From Rhodoferax sp. (GTDB taxonomy: Bacteria > Pseudomonadota > Gammaproteobacteria > Burkholderiales > Burkholderiaceae_C), in contig JACKLL010000007.1 in NCBI GenBank assembly GCA_024235935.1, forward strand, positions 62,001 through 126,000: a stretch of DNA of 64,000 bases, written 5' to 3'. This document shows, in pieces, positions 45,617 to 54,316 of the stretch. Every line of letters starts with the position of its first letter. Within the stretch, counting starts at the first letter, position 1. Made by a program: the position numbers and the translations under genes. The notes beneath the pieces were generated by a model that did not search any database, had not been told where the DNA came from, and saw only the letters and a list, made by a program, of their open reading frames with translations.

Positions 45617-46633
45617 ATGACTCATCGCGCCACCAAAAGTTTCGCCACCGCCCGCGCACCCAGGCCCGAAGCAATGTCACCGTCGCATGGGGTCATCAGC
45701 ACAGCGGTTTCGCGCTTGCGCGTGCGCCACCTGCAGACCATCGATGCCCTGGCGCGCCTGGGTTCTCTGCGCCAGGTGGCACTGGAGTTGGGTCTGACCC
45801 AACCCGCCACGCTGACACTGGTCAACGACCTCGAGCACGCCTTCGGAACGACGTTGGTCGAACGCACGCGCAGTGGCACGGTCCTGACTCTCGCGGGTGC
45901 TGCCGTGTTGGCGCGTAGCCGAGTGGCCTTGCAGGAGGTGACTGTCGCGATGCAAATGGCTTCGCGCAGCGGCGGCACCGGCGGCCGGGTCCGGTTCGGT
46001 GCCTCGCCCTACTTGATCAGCGCGCTGGTGCCGGAAGTGATCGCCGCGATGCGCAAGCAGTGGCCGACTATCGAGCTCGATGTGCGCGAAGGCACACTGG
46101 ACGCGCTGATCGGCGAACTCCATGCAGGTGAACTGGACGCAGTGCTAGGCAGTGTGGACCGCGCCAGCGTGCTCATCGGTCCGCCTCCGCTGAATGCAAC
46201 GCCATTGCTGGACGAGGAAATGTGCGTGGTGGCCGGCAAGGGGCATCCGCTGTTTGCGGAGAAGCTGGCCACGCTGGCTCAGGTGCTGGCCGGGCCGTGG
46301 GCACTACCGCATACCAACTCCCACATCCGAACCTTGTTCGACGCCGGCCTGTTCGACACCCACAGCGCCATGGTGACGCCTGTGGTCGAGTGCCGCGGCA
46401 TTCTGAACTTGCTCAGCATAGTGGCGGCATCCGGTCTATTGACCATCGCTCCGCGCGCCGAAGTCGCGCGCAAGCATTGGCGCGGCCGCGTGGTGCAGGT
46501 GGAATCACCTTTGAAGTTTCGGGCGCCGCCCTACGTATTCGTCAGCCGGCACTACGGCCATGCTGTTCCTGAAGTGAATGCACTGCGCGTGTGCGCAACG
46601 GCAGCGGCACGCCGGTTGGCGGGTCGTGGGTGA
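45617..46633 (+). CDS. LysR-family transcriptional regulator
   Basis: 338 residues from the ATG at 45617; an ATG at 45674 gives a more usual length, and both keep the HTH (RLRVRHLQTIDALARLGSLRQVALELGLTQPATLTLVNDLE). The co-inducer domain follows. An even longer open frame from 45530 would overlap the operator at 45562 and is unlikely. It is divergent from the sulfatase/amidohydrolase unit and probably activates it with a pathway intermediate. Confidence 0.88.
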   Translation: MTHRATKSFATARAPRPEAMSPSHGVISTAVSRLRVRHLQTIDALARLGSLRQVALELGLTQPATLTLVNDLEHAFGTTLVERTRSGTVLTLAGAAVLARSRVALQEVTVAMQMASRSGGTGGRVRFGASPYLISALVPEVIAAMRKQWPTIELDVREGTLDALIGELHAGELDAVLGSVDRASVLIGPPPLNATPLLDEEMCVVAGKGHPLFAEKLATLAQVLAGPWALPHTNSHIRTLFDAGLFDTHSAMVTPVVECRGILNLLSIVAASGLLTIAPRAEVARKHWRGRVVQVESPLKFRAPPYVFVSRHYGHAVPEVNALRVCATAAARRLAGRG

Positions 46634-46779
46634 AGCAGGCCACCTTGCCCCCATGACAGGCAGGCCGATCGGCTTGCGCCGGCAGGCTCAAGAGAGCCGA
46701 CAACGCACGTCCTAGTGCGTCGGCCACACACTGCTGGGTGGGTGCAAGTCATGCGGGAGACTGGCACTCAGTTGAAAAT

Positions 46780-48531
46780 TCAAGTGGTCACAGGGTTCAA
46801 GGCGCTCGACGCCACGACTTCCTCATGACCCAGAATCGGGCGCATCACACGCAATAGCGCCAGGCGGGCCGCCGGCTCATCTCTGGCGATCAGTTGCGCT
46901 GCCACGAATCCGTCTGGCCGCACCAGAATGACGGCCCCCCTGCGTGCGGCATACAACCTGGAGAACTTTTCGTCGTACGCGTGATATTCGCCATCGCTGT
47001 CGACATTGAGAAGCGCCAAATCCAGATGCAAGGAAGCGGAAACCTGCTCACAAGCGGACAGCCAGAAGGACGGCAGCTGACGCCCAACGACGGTGAAGGT
47101 TTGTCCCCATAGCTCGATTGTCGAGACACGCCTGCCCTGTGCATCGACAAGCCATGCATGCGGCGCCCTGACACCAGGCACGGTGCTTTCGACGTAGGCA
47201 CACAACTCCGGCGTCGGCGGAGCCTCGTCTGAAGCGGCAATGGCACGGGAAACGTAGACCGTGCCCAACTGGTAGCCCGTGTGCAACACACTGTTGTCTC
47301 CGTGCACAGAGACACGTTGTTCGAGAAAGGTGACGCCTTGCGGCGAAATCCGGCCTTCCCGCATCGCCGCACCCTCACCAATCCGCACCGCTTCGACAAT
47401 CGCCTGGTAGTGCAAGGAGTTGTAGGTTGCTGACTTGACCGATATCAGGGCTTTCGACTTTCGTTCGACTTCATAGGTATCCAGCAACGCATCGGAGGCT
47501 GCGCCTTGCAATACAAGTGCCATTTTCCAGGCCAGATTGTTTGCATCCTGAACCCCCGAGTTCATGCCGAACCCGCCCCATGGTGAATGCCAGTGCGCCG
47601 CATCGCCGGCAAAGAAGACGTTGCCCTCGCGCCACTTTCGAAGCAGCCCGGTAGAGTAGTCAAACCGATGGAAGCGAACGATCTCTATGGGCAAATCAGG
47701 CATTCCCAGCGCGCCCCTCATCCGCTCGAGCACCACCGCGACGGGTGGCAACTCGTCTTCATTGTGTCGAAAGCTGTATCGCCACAGGCCGGTATCCGGG
47801 TGCTGACTGCCAAACCAGCCTGCGTAATGGGGGTGCAATACGAAGGAGTGAAAGAATCCGTCGCGCCCAAGGGATTCACGCAAGTCGGCACGGAACTCCA
47901 CCAACACCTGATTGCCGAATGTCGGCCCATGGTCTTGACCGCTTCCCAGCCGACTGCGCACAAAGCTGTGCGCGCCATCACACGCGACCAGGTACCGCGC
48001 CTTTACCTGTTTGCGCGCCTGCGATTCCACATCCTGTACCTCCACCATGACGCCGGATTCGCAGTTGCCGACTTCCGTCACCCGCGTATGGAAGTGCAGT
48101 GCAACCGCCGGCCACTGCGAAGCTTGGCGCCGGATCGCGGCCTCGTAATCCGAAGCTGGAACCTTGCGCGGATAGACGGGACTCAACGCTTGCCACTTCG
48201 CCTCGTAGTCCAGATGGGATCCTTCAGTCGCTCGAAACTGTGCCACAGGACCCGACGCAACCGTCACGTAAAAGCCTTGCCCATTGGAGCGCTCCGTTGA
48301 CCAGCCTACGTCCATCAATAGATCCCACACGCCCCATTGCTTGAATAGCTCGGCTGTGGACGCATGCAAATACTGGCCCTTCGGAAGCGTCGTCGTACTT
48401 GAGCGACGCTCGAACATGGTGACGCTCACGCCGGCGCGGCCGAGCAGGTAGGACAGGGAGAGGCCCACGGGGCCTCCACCGCAGATGACGACATCAACCT
48501 CCGACGGGACCTGTTTCAGCGCGTGATTCAT
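46780..48531 (-). CDS. FAD-dependent aromatic-ring monooxygenase
   Basis: 583 residues from the ATG at 48531. The FAD motif is VVICGGGPVGLSLSYLLGRAGVSVTMFER; the second flavin motif is VFFAGDAAHWHSPWGGFGMN. This matches the FAD_binding_3 family (MhpA/PheA/PobA-like) that hydroxylates phenols with NAD(P)H and O2; a C-terminal thioredoxin-like region of unknown role completes the length. The start shares a base with the stop of the sulfurtransferase gene in TGATG. A possible substrate is a phenolic compound taken up by the linked Bug receptor. Confidence 0.92.
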   Translation of the reverse strand: MNHALKQVPSEVDVVICGGGPVGLSLSYLLGRAGVSVTMFERRSSTTTLPKGQYLHASTAELFKQWGVWDLLMDVGWSTERSNGQGFYVTVASGPVAQFRATEGSHLDYEAKWQALSPVYPRKVPASDYEAAIRRQASQWPAVALHFHTRVTEVGNCESGVMVEVQDVESQARKQVKARYLVACDGAHSFVRSRLGSGQDHGPTFGNQVLVEFRADLRESLGRDGFFHSFVLHPHYAGWFGSQHPDTGLWRYSFRHNEDELPPVAVVLERMRGALGMPDLPIEIVRFHRFDYSTGLLRKWREGNVFFAGDAAHWHSPWGGFGMNSGVQDANNLAWKMALVLQGAASDALLDTYEVERKSKALISVKSATYNSLHYQAIVEAVRIGEGAAMREGRISPQGVTFLEQRVSVHGDNSVLHTGYQLGTVYVSRAIAASDEAPPTPELCAYVESTVPGVRAPHAWLVDAQGRRVSTIELWGQTFTVVGRQLPSFWLSACEQVSASLHLDLALLNVDSDGEYHAYDEKFSRLYAARRGAVILVRPDGFVAAQLIARDEPAARLALLRVMRPILGHEEVVASSALNPVTT

Positions 48532-49391
48532 CACGAAAATACTCCTGTACTTGCGCTTCTCGCCATGCGGTCGGGAGATCGGCTCCACTGCGACCAAGAG
48601 CCCACAAACAGACGGGGCGCGGAACCGAATGCAGACAGGGCGAGAGTCGTCAAGGCAGACAATACCCCGCCCCCGCAGTACACAACGACCTGATCTGCAT
48701 CGAGCGCACCGACGCTCTGCAGCAGGGAACCAATCTCGTCAACCGTGCGCAGGTAGCCGTCTGGCGTCCACAGATCTGCGGCCGGCAGATGCATGGCGCG
48801 CGGAATCGCTCCCGCGAGGAATGCGCTCTCGTCCCGAGCGTCGATGAGCAGAACCTGCTCAGGCAGGGTTTCGACTTGCTCAACCGACACTTCGCCAAGA
48901 TGGCCTGCTGACAGTTCAAGCGTACCGCTGGAACTGCGCTTCGCCGGTATGCTGTCGCCCTGTGCCAGCGGCCCGCCTTGCGAGGTCCAAGACCGAATTC
49001 CGCCATCCAGGACGCGCACATTCTGACAGCCGGCCCACCGCAAAACCCACCACCCGCGCGATGCGAGCGCCGGCGAAGCACCATAAACAATGATCTCGGT
49101 CTGCGCGTCAACACCCCAAGAACACAGCTGGCGACGCAGACTTTCGATGGAGGGCAATGGAAGCGAGCCGCTCTGTGCGGTCGGCGGCGCCGCGAATACA
49201 TCGCGAATCTGCGCATGCACCGCACCATGTATGTGGGATTCGCGGTAGCGAAGTAGCTGCTCGTCAGGGTCACCAAGCCTCACATCGACGAACAGTCGAT
49301 TGTCATTCGGTTGATCAAGCAGGTGCGCCGCTTCCACAACATGTGGAGACCGGCCGGACAGCCGGTGCGACGCGCCGACTGGGCCATACAT
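48531..49391 (-). CDS. Two-domain rhodanese-type sulfurtransferase (SseA-like)
   Basis: 286 residues from the ATG at 49391. There are two rhodanese domains: an N-terminal one (LFVDVRLGDPDEQLLRYRESHIHGAVHAQ) with no cysteine loop, and a C-terminal one with LLIDARDESAFLAGAIPRA and VVVYCGGGVLSALT, which has the catalytic cysteine. Relatives are 3-mercaptopyruvate or thiosulfate sulfurtransferases. TGATG junctions link it to the Bug gene upstream and the monooxygenase gene downstream, so it is translated as part of that unit. Its link to aromatic hydroxylation is unexplained. Confidence 0.88.
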   Translation of the reverse strand: MYGPVGASHRLSGRSPHVVEAAHLLDQPNDNRLFVDVRLGDPDEQLLRYRESHIHGAVHAQIRDVFAAPPTAQSGSLPLPSIESLRRQLCSWGVDAQTEIIVYGASPALASRGWWVLRWAGCQNVRVLDGGIRSWTSQGGPLAQGDSIPAKRSSSGTLELSAGHLGEVSVEQVETLPEQVLLIDARDESAFLAGAIPRAMHLPAADLWTPDGYLRTVDEIGSLLQSVGALDADQVVVYCGGGVLSALTTLALSAFGSAPRLFVGSWSQWSRSPDRMARSASTGVFS

Positions 49392-50368
49392 CACTTGGAC
49401 TCCACCAGATTCTTGTCCTTCATGAGACGCGACCAGGTCGCCTTCTCGGCACGGATGACCTCTTCCAGATAAGAAGAACTGGTGTCCGGAATATCCGCAC
49501 CCCACGACGCCACGGTCTGCGCGACTGACGGATCGGCGGCTATCGCAGCGATTCGTTCCGACAAGACCTTGCCAACCGCGGGTTCCAGATTCTTGGGGCC
49601 GAACAGCGCGATCCAGGCCCCGATGTCGGGAATGTCCTTGACGCCGACTTCACGCAGGGTTGGAACGTTCGGGGCGACCCGACTCCGTCGATGCGAGCTC
49701 ACAGCGAGTGGCTCCAACGCGCCCGCCTTGATTTGCGGCAAGGCTGTGACAAGCGAAATGATGGCAATCTGTACATCACCTGCCAGCACCGCCTGCAGTT
49801 GGCGTGAGCCCGTGCTGTAGGGCACATGGACGATCTGGATCGCTGCATTGACGTTCAACAGCTCGCCAAGATAGTGCATGCCGGTGCCAACGCCCGCCGA
49901 CGCAAAATTGATGGTCCCGGGATGGGCGCGTGCCGCATCCAAGAATCCCTTGAAGCTTCCGTATTTCCCGGTCTTGGCCACGATCACATACGGGGTTGTG
50001 ACGAGTTGGGCGATCGGCTTGAGATCGCGGTCGGCGTCGGCATTGGCTTTGTCCAATACTGAGCGGATCGTGATCGACGAGCCGGTCGACAACAGCGTAT
50101 ATCCGTCAGGCGCGGTCTGAATCACCTGCCTGGCCGCAAGTTCGCCGCCCGCGCCAGGCCTGACGTCCACGACGAAAGGCTGCTTCAACTGTTCCGAAAG
50201 CAGATTGCCATACAAGCGCGTTGCATTGGCTGGGAATCCGTCAGACCACGGCATCAGCACCTTGACGGCCTTGTCGGGGTATGAAGCTGTCTGTGCCGAG
50301 GCGACACAGGTCCAAAGTGCACACGACAAGGCAACGATCTTGCCCAGGTGCCCGTAGTTCATTCGCAT
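49391..50368 (-). CDS. Bug/TctC-type receptor
   Basis: 325 residues from the ATG at 50368, with AGGAGAC at 50376-50382. The signal peptide (GKIVALSCALWTCVASAQ) is followed by YPDKAVKVLMPWSDGFPANA, an atypical version of the usual PFAPGGxxD loop, so its binding pocket may differ from the other four Bug proteins. VVDVRPGAGGELAA and VHVPYSTGSRQ are conserved. It is co-translated with the sulfurtransferase gene. Confidence 0.9.
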   Translation of the reverse strand: MRMNYGHLGKIVALSCALWTCVASAQTASYPDKAVKVLMPWSDGFPANATRLYGNLLSEQLKQPFVVDVRPGAGGELAARQVIQTAPDGYTLLSTGSSITIRSVLDKANADADRDLKPIAQLVTTPYVIVAKTGKYGSFKGFLDAARAHPGTINFASAGVGTGMHYLGELLNVNAAIQIVHVPYSTGSRQLQAVLAGDVQIAIISLVTALPQIKAGALEPLAVSSHRRSRVAPNVPTLREVGVKDIPDIGAWIALFGPKNLEPAVGKVLSERIAAIAADPSVAQTVASWGADIPDTSSSYLEEVIRAEKATWSRLMKDKNLVESK

Positions 50369-50435
50369 GGAAATGGTCTCCTAAATGGTGAGTGGTATCC
50401 CGTTCAACTCACCTATTCTTCAGCGTGTTCGACCC

Positions 50436-50481
50436 AGGGACTTACCCTGCGCGGAACACAAACAAAGGGTTTACCCTAGCG
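50436..50481. promoter_or_regulatory. Direct repeat, possible AraC-type operator
   Basis: Two similar 16-bp boxes occur: AGGGACTTACCCTGCG (50436-50451) and AGGGTTTACCCTAGCG (50466-50481). Each contains an AGGG...CCCT dyad, and the TTACCCT cores are 29 bp apart, close to three helical turns. They lie between the AraC gene and the Bug-sulfurtransferase-monooxygenase unit. AraC regulators typically bind direct repeats, so this may be the site by which the adjacent regulator activates that unit. Confidence 0.45.
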
Positions 50482-50581
50482 AGGGCGCATGTATTGCACA
50501 AGCTGGCCTATGGGTCCGACCCAGCAGACCTTGGACGGCATCCCTTTGGTACGACGCACGCCCTGACCCTATCCAACGGTC

Positions 50582-51466
50582 CTATGGGGCCAGGCCGAAG
50601 CTATGGGCCCAGTTCGGTCGAAGCAAGGGTGGCAGGTCGCTCAGATGAGAGCGATATGCAGAAGGTGTCCAACCCGTGTTAGAGCGCATGAATCGGGTGA
50701 AATGCGCTGGAGCGCTGAATCCCAGGTCAAATCCAATGTCGCTGATGCTGCGCGATGCGCTGGCAAGAAGCGCGAAGGCCGCCTCCAGGCGACGCATGTT
50801 GTAGAACTCTTTGGGCGACAGCATAGTCGCTCGCCGAAACAAGGTCGTGAAATGTCGTTCGGAGATTCCATAGGCGGCAGCCCGCCGCAACGAGGCAAAC
50901 TCCATCATGCCGATGAGACCGAAGGATTCGGCGTCATGCGCGATATATGACTGCAGCCCCAACTGCTGTCGACGCGTTTGGCGCACGTCCAGATGTGGCT
51001 CCCACATCCGGGTCAATGCGCGGACATTGCGTGCAATCGCGTCCGCTTCCGGTGCGCCGCACAGCAAGTCCGCAACCAGCTGCGAAGCGTCTTGCCGTGA
51101 GGCCGGAGACAGGGCCTGGATAGGAGAAACGCCATGGTTCGAATCCTTTGGCACAGCGTTCGAGGGCAGGGGCGCCTTTACCAGGATGAATCCGATCGCG
51201 CCGGCCACCATCGCAGCATTGACGTGGCGCGGAATTGCATAGGTCTGCCTCGGTCGTATGACCAGAGCATCAAACGATCGCAAAGCCATCGTGGTCCCGT
51301 CGATCCGAACCAGCATGGGCCCGAGGTGCACGTTGACAAGGAGTTGCAGACAGTCGCGCGCATGGTCAGCCAACTCGACGTCGGCCGTCATCAATGACAC
51401 GCGGCCAAAGCTTCCGCCCAGGTACGCCAGATGCGGCGAGCGATCAGCGCTTTTGCATTCCAACAT
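50582..51466 (-). CDS. AraC-family transcriptional regulator
   Basis: 294 residues from the ATG at 51466. The C-terminal double HTH is clear: SLRRAAAYGISERHFTTLFRRATMLSPKEFYNMRRLEAAF and ISDIGFDLGFSAPAHFTRFMRSNTGWTPSAYR. The N-terminal half, about residues 1-170, matches the AraC-binding-like cupin region. The frame continues past 51466 into the thiolase gene, and I chose the start that avoids that overlap. It sits upstream of the Bug unit and the direct repeat at 50436. Confidence 0.88.
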   Translation of the reverse strand: MLECKSADRSPHLAYLGGSFGRVSLMTADVELADHARDCLQLLVNVHLGPMLVRIDGTTMALRSFDALVIRPRQTYAIPRHVNAAMVAGAIGFILVKAPLPSNAVPKDSNHGVSPIQALSPASRQDASQLVADLLCGAPEADAIARNVRALTRMWEPHLDVRQTRRQQLGLQSYIAHDAESFGLIGMMEFASLRRAAAYGISERHFTTLFRRATMLSPKEFYNMRRLEAAFALLASASRSISDIGFDLGFSAPAHFTRFMRSNTGWTPSAYRSHLSDLPPLLRPNWAHSFGLAP

Positions 51467-51492
51467 CAGCGGGTTTCCGAAGTACGGCCCCG

Positions 51493-52653
51493 TCAAAGCG
51501 TAGCTTGCGAGCCCAATATGACCGTACTCTGCGCCGACAAGGTCCCGCCATTCCCGTGCGCAATAGCGGTCTCGCAACCCGGCACCTGGCGCGCTCCCAG
51601 ATCGCCACGCAGCTGGCGCACCGCTTCGATCAAGACGAAAACGCCGTACATGCCCGGATGGCAATACGACAAGCCCCCACCATTGGTGTTCACGGGCAAG
51701 CGCCCGCCTGGCGCGATTGCGCCGTCGCTGACGAAACGCCCACCCTCCCCCTTCGTGCAGAAGCCCAGGTCTTCCAGAAAGAGCAGCGTGGTGATGCTGA
51801 AAGCGTCATACACCTGAACGACGTCAATGTCTGACGGTTGCAGGTCGGCCATCGCATAGGCCGCGGCGCCAGAGCGCACGGCGCCGGTTACGGTCAGGTC
51901 GGGCATACTGCTGATGCTGTAGTGGCCCAGGTCTTCACCGACACCCAGCACGTAAGCCGGCTTGGATTTGAGCGTTCGCGCACGTTCGGCCGAGGTGACG
52001 ATCAGCGCGCCACCACCGTCGGTCACCAGGCAGCAGTCACGCACCGTCAACGGGCTGCTGACGGGGCGGGCCTTCAGCACGTCTTCGACAGTGAGCGGCT
52101 CCTTTTCCCAGGCTTTGGGATTGTGCAGCGCCCATTGCCGTGCGGCCACGGCGATCTGCGCCAGCTGTTCGCGCGTGGTTCCGTACTGGTACATGTGGCG
52201 CGACGCCGCCAACGCATAAGAGCTGGCGGTGTACAGCGGCCGGTACGGTGACTCGTGAGGATTGAGGTCGGGGGCGGCGACATTGGCGCGGCCCATGCTG
52301 CGCTGCGTGCTGCCATAGGCGATCAGGGCGACCTCGCACAGGCCCGCTTGAATGGCGAGTTGCGCATGTGCCACCATCGACATGAAACTGCAACCGCCGA
52401 TGTTGGTGCCGTCGTGGTAGCGCGGTCGAATACCCAGGTACTCCGCCAATGCCAGGGTGGGCATGCGGCTTTGCGAAGTGGTGGCAAACAGGCCGTCGAC
52501 GTCGCGCAGAGACAGGCCGGCATCTTCCAGCGCGCGCCCTGCCGCCTGTCCCATCAAGTCCATAGGTGTCAGGCCTTCAGCCACTTGACCCAGATCGGAC
52601 TCGGCGACACCCACGATGGCGCAAGCACCCCGTTGAAGGATGGTCTGGCTCAT
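51493..52653 (-). CDS. Thiolase-like protein, Ltp2/SCPx type (possible retro-aldolase)
   Basis: 386 residues. The non-decarboxylating thiolase fold of the SCPx/Ltp2 type is visible: AIVGVAESDLGQ, GGCSFMSMVAHAQLAIQAGLC and GLSYCHPGMYGVFVLIEAVRQLRG. The C-terminal cysteine of true thiolases is replaced (HGNGGTLSAQST), as in lipid-transfer-protein-like thiolases, which cleave by retro-aldol chemistry. Its start overlaps the stop of the DUF35 gene by ATGA (52650-52653). In actinobacteria Ltp2 needs a DUF35 partner, so the pair here fits that model. Confidence 0.85.
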   Translation of the reverse strand: MSQTILQRGACAIVGVAESDLGQVAEGLTPMDLMGQAAGRALEDAGLSLRDVDGLFATTSQSRMPTLALAEYLGIRPRYHDGTNIGGCSFMSMVAHAQLAIQAGLCEVALIAYGSTQRSMGRANVAAPDLNPHESPYRPLYTASSYALAASRHMYQYGTTREQLAQIAVAARQWALHNPKAWEKEPLTVEDVLKARPVSSPLTVRDCCLVTDGGGALIVTSAERARTLKSKPAYVLGVGEDLGHYSISSMPDLTVTGAVRSGAAAYAMADLQPSDIDVVQVYDAFSITTLLFLEDLGFCTKGEGGRFVSDGAIAPGGRLPVNTNGGGLSYCHPGMYGVFVLIEAVRQLRGDLGARQVPGCETAIAHGNGGTLSAQSTVILGSQATL

Positions 52654-53042
52654 GTCGACTCCGGCACGAAAACAGGATATGGCGCAGCACCATCGGCCGG
52701 GTTGTGCACGCGCATCTGCACCCGCATGCCGATGTGAACCGCCTCCGCCGGCATGTCCTCAACCCGGCTCATGAGTCGGAACCCGTCGTCCATGTCGACC
52801 AGAACGACGTTGTACGGCGCCTCGCCACGCGGCTGAAGCACGGTAACGGCATAGACGCAACCGTGCCCGCTGCTGTGGCGCCATTCGAGATGGGCATTGC
52901 CGGTGCCGGGGCCGATGACACGTGGGTAGAACACCGCCTGTTCGGATTCGGCGTCGTACTGGTAAGCGAGCACGCCTTGTTGAAGTTGCTGGCGGTAGTA
53001 CGCCAGCGGCGAGATGGTCAGCTTGCCGGGTTCGGATGTCAT
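52650..53042 (-). CDS. DUF35 OB-fold protein without the zinc ribbon
   Basis: 130 residues from the ATG at 53042. The OB-fold part is recognisable: SGHGCVYAVTVLQPRG, YNVVLVDMDDGFRLMSRVED and HIGMRVQMRVHN. The usual N-terminal CxxC...CxxC zinc ribbon is absent; the equivalent stretch is FYPRVIGPGTGNAHLEW. DUF35 proteins partner with thiolases or ChsH1-type hydratases. Its stop overlaps the thiolase start, so both are made in equal amounts. Confidence 0.82.
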   Translation of the reverse strand: MTSEPGKLTISPLAYYRQQLQQGVLAYQYDAESEQAVFYPRVIGPGTGNAHLEWRHSSGHGCVYAVTVLQPRGEAPYNVVLVDMDDGFRLMSRVEDMPAEAVHIGMRVQMRVHNPADGAAPYPVFVPEST

Positions 53043-53049
53043 GATGGTC

Positions 53050-54303
53050 CTAGACGATGCCGTCGCTGCGCAGACGGTCGATGTTGGCGCGAGCGATGCC
53101 GAGCAAGTCCGACAGCACCGCATCGGTGGCGTCGCCCAGCGCGGGCGGGGCGCGGTGGTACACGGGCGGTGTCCCTTTGAGGCGCAGCGGGCTGGCGATG
53201 GTGGCCACGGCGCTGCCGTCGGGCCGCGTCATGTCCACCCGCAATTGCCGGTGGCGTACCTGTACGTCTTCGAAAACCTGCGCATAGTTGTTGATCGGGC
53301 CGCAGGGTACGCCACGGGCCTCCAGCCGTGACAGCCACTCGTCGCGGCCTCGGGTCAGCATGGTGCGGGCGAGCTCGGGCACCAGGGTCTGGCGCCCGGT
53401 GACCCGGCCGGTGACCTTGTGCCAGCGCGCGTCGGCGCCCAGGTCCGGACGCTCGATGGCGGCGCAATACTGTTGCCACTGAGTGTCGTTGCCCACAGCG
53501 ACAACGATCTCGCCGTCGGCCACGGTGAACACCTGGTACGGCACCAGGCTGGCATGGGCGTTGCCATACCGACCAGGGATCTTGCCATTGGCGAAATGCC
53601 CGGTCACCTGATTGCCACCCAGGGCCACGATGCAGTCCAGCAAGGCCATGTCGATGTATTGGCCTGTGCCGGACACTGTGCGGTGTTGCAGCGCCGACAG
53701 GATGGCGATAGTGGCGTACATGCCGGTGATGACATCGGCAATCGCGATGCCCGCCTTCTGTGGCCCGCCACCGGGCAGGTCATCGCGTTCGCCCGTGATG
53801 CTCATCAAGCCGCCCATGGCCTGGAACACGAAATCGTAGCCCGGCTTGTGCGCGCTCGGCCCGTCCTGGCCGTAGCCGGTGATGGAGCAGTACACCAGGC
53901 GCGGATTGATCTTTGCCAGCGACTCGTAGTCCAGCCCGTAGCGCTTGAGGTCGCCGATCTTGTAGTTCTCGATCACCACGTCGCTGATGGCCGCCAGCTG
54001 GCGGATGATCTGCTGCCCATCCGGTCGCGCGATGTCGACGGTGATCGAGCGCTTGCCCCGGTTCGCCGCCGCGAAGTAGGTCGAGTCGGCGCGCGCTCCC
54101 GCTTGGGCCGAGTTCAGCCATGGCGGACCCCAGACGCGGGTGTCATCGCCCCCGCCAGGGCGCTCCACCTTGATGACGTCGGCACCCATGTCGGCCAGGT
54201 TCTGGCTGCACCAGGGGCCGGCCAGGATGCGCGACAGGTCCAGCACCCGCAGATGCGACAGCGCGCCGGCGCCGCTGGCGGCCGCCTTGGTTTCGTTCGG
54301 CAA
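53050..54303 (-). CDS. Class III (CaiB/BaiF) CoA-transferase
   Basis: 417 residues. LRVLDLSRILAGPWCSQNLADMGADVIKVERPGGGDDTR is the standard start, with SITVDIARPDGQQI, YGLDYESLAKINPRLVYCSI and the probable catalytic aspartate in QYIDMALLDCI. It activates the acid substrate as a CoA thioester. It lies 7 bp upstream of the DUF35 gene and 13 bp after the Bug gene. It is a second such enzyme in the window, distinct from the one at 36772. Confidence 0.92.
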   Translation of the reverse strand: MPNETKAAASGAGALSHLRVLDLSRILAGPWCSQNLADMGADVIKVERPGGGDDTRVWGPPWLNSAQAGARADSTYFAAANRGKRSITVDIARPDGQQIIRQLAAISDVVIENYKIGDLKRYGLDYESLAKINPRLVYCSITGYGQDGPSAHKPGYDFVFQAMGGLMSITGERDDLPGGGPQKAGIAIADVITGMYATIAILSALQHRTVSGTGQYIDMALLDCIVALGGNQVTGHFANGKIPGRYGNAHASLVPYQVFTVADGEIVVAVGNDTQWQQYCAAIERPDLGADARWHKVTGRVTGRQTLVPELARTMLTRGRDEWLSRLEARGVPCGPINNYAQVFEDVQVRHRQLRVDMTRPDGSAVATIASPLRLKGTPPVYHRAPPALGDATDAVLSDLLGIARANIDRLRSDGIV

Positions 54304-54316
54304 TCGGCGCTCCTGC

